From CAYLKS01 sp964384205 [NCBI: uncultured bacterium] (GTDB lineage: Bacteria; JAGOEH01), in NCBI GenBank assembly GCA_964384205.1, contig CAYLKS010000015.1, positions 1 through 53,447 on the forward strand: 53,447 nucleotides of DNA, in the 5' to 3' direction. This document shows positions 52,130-53,447 of this stretch, in pieces. The notes beneath the pieces are model-generated. The model was not told the DNA's origin. It saw nothing but the letters and a program-made list of their open reading frames with translations, and did not search any database. How positions within the stretch are numbered: the first letter of the stretch is position 1; each line of letters opens with the position of its first letter. The translations under genes were made by a program, and so were the position numbers.

Positions 52130-53360
52130 AGATAAAATCATCTCCTTTTATTGTTTTTAATAATTTAAATATTGAGTTATAAGCACTTCTTTGCCTTATC
52201 ATGTCTCTATTTATACCTCCAAATATTTTTTCTGTTTTAAAGTTTTCTTTATTTCCATAAGCAATATAGACAGTACCTACTGGTTTTTCAGGTGTTCCTC
52301 CTGTGGGGCCGGCTATTCCTGAGATTGCTATTCCATAATCTGCATTTGTTATATTTAATAAGCCTTTTAGCATTTCTCCTACAGTTTGCGCACTTACAGC
52401 ACCAAATTTTTTTAAAGTATCAGGATTAACGTTTAAAATTTTTTGTTTTAATTCATTTGAATATGATATTATACCCCCTTTGAAAAAATCTGATGCTCCG
52501 GGAATATCAGTTATAATTTTTGATAAAAAACCACCGGTACAGGATTCTGCAGTTGCCAGAGTATAATTTTCTTTTATTAATATTTCTTTTAATATCTCCG
52601 GTAATGTTATTTCTTTATTTATACAGTAGATATATTTTTTAAGAAGTTCTTTAAGTTCTTTTAGGAAGTTTTTTTCAGGTAATTCGTATAAAATAAGATC
52701 TACGCCCCAGGTTTCGGGGTAATATCCTATTTGATTTTCTTTTATATTATATTTTAGGATTAATTCTTTGATTAGATCTGCTAATGAAGATTCTCCAATG
52801 TTAGAAGTTCTAATGAGAAATTTTTTGTTATTTTTTATAAAAAAATGACGTTTTATATCTTCTAAGACGTAGTTTTTGAACATAATTTTAAATTCTGTTG
52901 GTATGCCGGGTAAAGCATATAAAAATTTTTTATCCCCAAACTTACATACAATACCAGGAGCCAGGCCAATTTCATTATTTAAAGTGTCGCAGCTTTCAGG
53001 TAATGTTGCATAATTCTCATTTATATATTTTTTAAAAGCTTTATTTTTTTGCTTTAGTTTATGATATAAATTTTTATCATAGATTAATTTTTTATTTAAA
53101 AATTTCGATATTCCTATTTTTGTAATGTCATCATTGGTGGGGCCCAAGCCACCAGAAATAATTATAATATCTGATTCTTTAGCGAGGAATTCCAGAGTTC
53201 TGTGTATTTTATTTACTTCATCATTTATTGTAATAATATTTGAAATGTTAATATTGGTATCTTTTAGGATATTTATAACAAAACTTGCATTTAAATCAGT
53301 CACTTTTCCATTTAATAATTCAGTACCTATTAATAAAATTGAGCATTTAATGTACTTCAT
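52116..53360 (-). CDS. cinA: CinA-like protein (COG1058 domain plus NMN amidohydrolase domain)
   Basis: About 414 aa with both domains. The N-terminal MoCF-like COG1058 part (about 1-170) has LLIGTELLNGKVTDLNASF, IIISGGLGPTNDDIT and ALPGIPTEFK. The C-terminal CinA part (about 255-410) has ATAESCTGGFLS, GASDFFKGGIISYSNELK and IAISGIAGPTGGTPEKPVGTV. By family the enzyme deamidates NMN to recycle pyridine nucleotides, and cleaves ADP-ribose. I chose the ATG at 53360; a TTG at 53390 would add ten low-complexity residues (SKKKNYNKN) and overlap the promoter. No ribosome site is visible; the promoter suggests a leaderless mRNA. It overlaps thpR, so the two are co-transcribed. Confidence 0.94.
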   Translation of the reverse strand: MKYIKCSILLIGTELLNGKVTDLNASFVINILKDTNINISNIITINDEVNKIHRTLEFLAKESDIIIISGGLGPTNDDITKIGISKFLNKKLIYDKNLYHKLKQKNKAFKKYINENYATLPESCDTLNNEIGLAPGIVCKFGDKKFLYALPGIPTEFKIMFKNYVLEDIKRHFFIKNNKKFLIRTSNIGESSLADLIKELILKYNIKENQIGYYPETWGVDLILYELPEKNFLKELKELLKKYIYCINKEITLPEILKEILIKENYTLATAESCTGGFLSKIITDIPGASDFFKGGIISYSNELKQKILNVNPDTLKKFGAVSAQTVGEMLKGLLNITNADYGIAISGIAGPTGGTPEKPVGTVYIAYGNKENFKTEKIFGGINRDMIRQRSAYNSIFKLLKTIKGDDFIYGND

Positions 53361-53366
53361 ATTTTT

Positions 53367-53394
53367 ATTATAATTTTTTTTTTTTGACAATCAA
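53367..53394 (-). promoter_or_regulatory. Candidate promoter of cinA-thpR
   Basis: Minus strand: TTGATT (53389-53394), 16 bases, TATAAT (53367-53372). The ATG at 53360 begins 6 bases after the -10 element, so the transcript would start at the ATG itself. Confidence 0.48.
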
Positions 53395-53447
53395 GTTTAA
53401 ATTTTAAAAAAAAACTTGAAAATAGTATTAAAATTATTATATTTAAT

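Noticed and set aside
53361-53390. TTG start adding SKKKNYNKN to CinA
   Set aside because: The segment is encoded by the A-rich promoter spacer and is not part of the family N-terminus.

Overview
This is a very AT-rich bacterial chromosome segment carrying 32 protein genes and one tRNA. The gene set fits an anaerobic, diderm member of the FCB assemblage. Evidence: a large CarboxypepD_reg-type TonB-dependent receptor, C-terminal domains of the type IX secretion (T9SS) sorting kind, an S46 dipeptidyl-peptidase, a one-chain pyruvate:ferredoxin oxidoreductase, and a V-type ATPase operon of the layout known from Bacteroidota and spirochaetes. The control signals are not those of typical Bacteroidota: most genes have clear AGGAGG-like ribosome binding sites, and several have TTGACA / TATAAT promoters. 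A candidate phylum related to Bacteroidota (such as Cloacimonadota or a neighbour) is my best guess; the phylum is inference.

Left arm, minus strand (202-13655): nine genes run head to tail from lon, through a PIN-PhoH ATPase and an unrecognised 440-aa protein, into a tightly overlapping six-gene cassette. The cassette holds an exported caspase-like protease with an EF-hand-like loop and a PEGA domain, a CHASE2 sensor histidine kinase, an NtrC-type sigma-54 activator, an exported FecR-domain protein, a lipoprotein and a secreted beta-helix protein with a T9SS sorting domain. It looks like a complete envelope signalling system and is the most interesting part of the window.

14127-22134: a tRNA-Arg(UCU); a minus-strand amino-sugar salvage unit (NamZ exo-muramidase, a DUF3467 protein and a BadF-type amino-sugar kinase); then, divergently, a TonB-dependent receptor and a large secreted FN3/T9SS-type partner, closed by a strong terminator.

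22267-27610: four overlapping plus-strand genes for surface glycan synthesis (SDR epimerase, GT4 glycosyltransferase, WecA-type polyprenyl-phosphate sugar transferase, FlaA1/PglF-type 4,6-dehydratase). An orphan lipoprotein converges on them.

28593-40752: separate units for pyruvate oxidoreductase (with a possible Rex operator), a chemotaxis receptor, a GH20 hexosaminidase, a GyrI-domain lipoprotein, an S46 dipeptidyl-peptidase and one unrecognised protein. Together they suggest fermentation of peptides and amino sugars.

40876-48264: the V-ATPase operon E-DUF2764-A-B-D-I-K. The proteolipid keeps every residue of the Enterococcus hirae sodium site, so a sodium-coupled enzyme is predicted. Canonical C, F and G subunits are absent.

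48589-53360: an MsbA-like ABC exporter with a GT4 glycosyltransferase, converging on ThpR and CinA.
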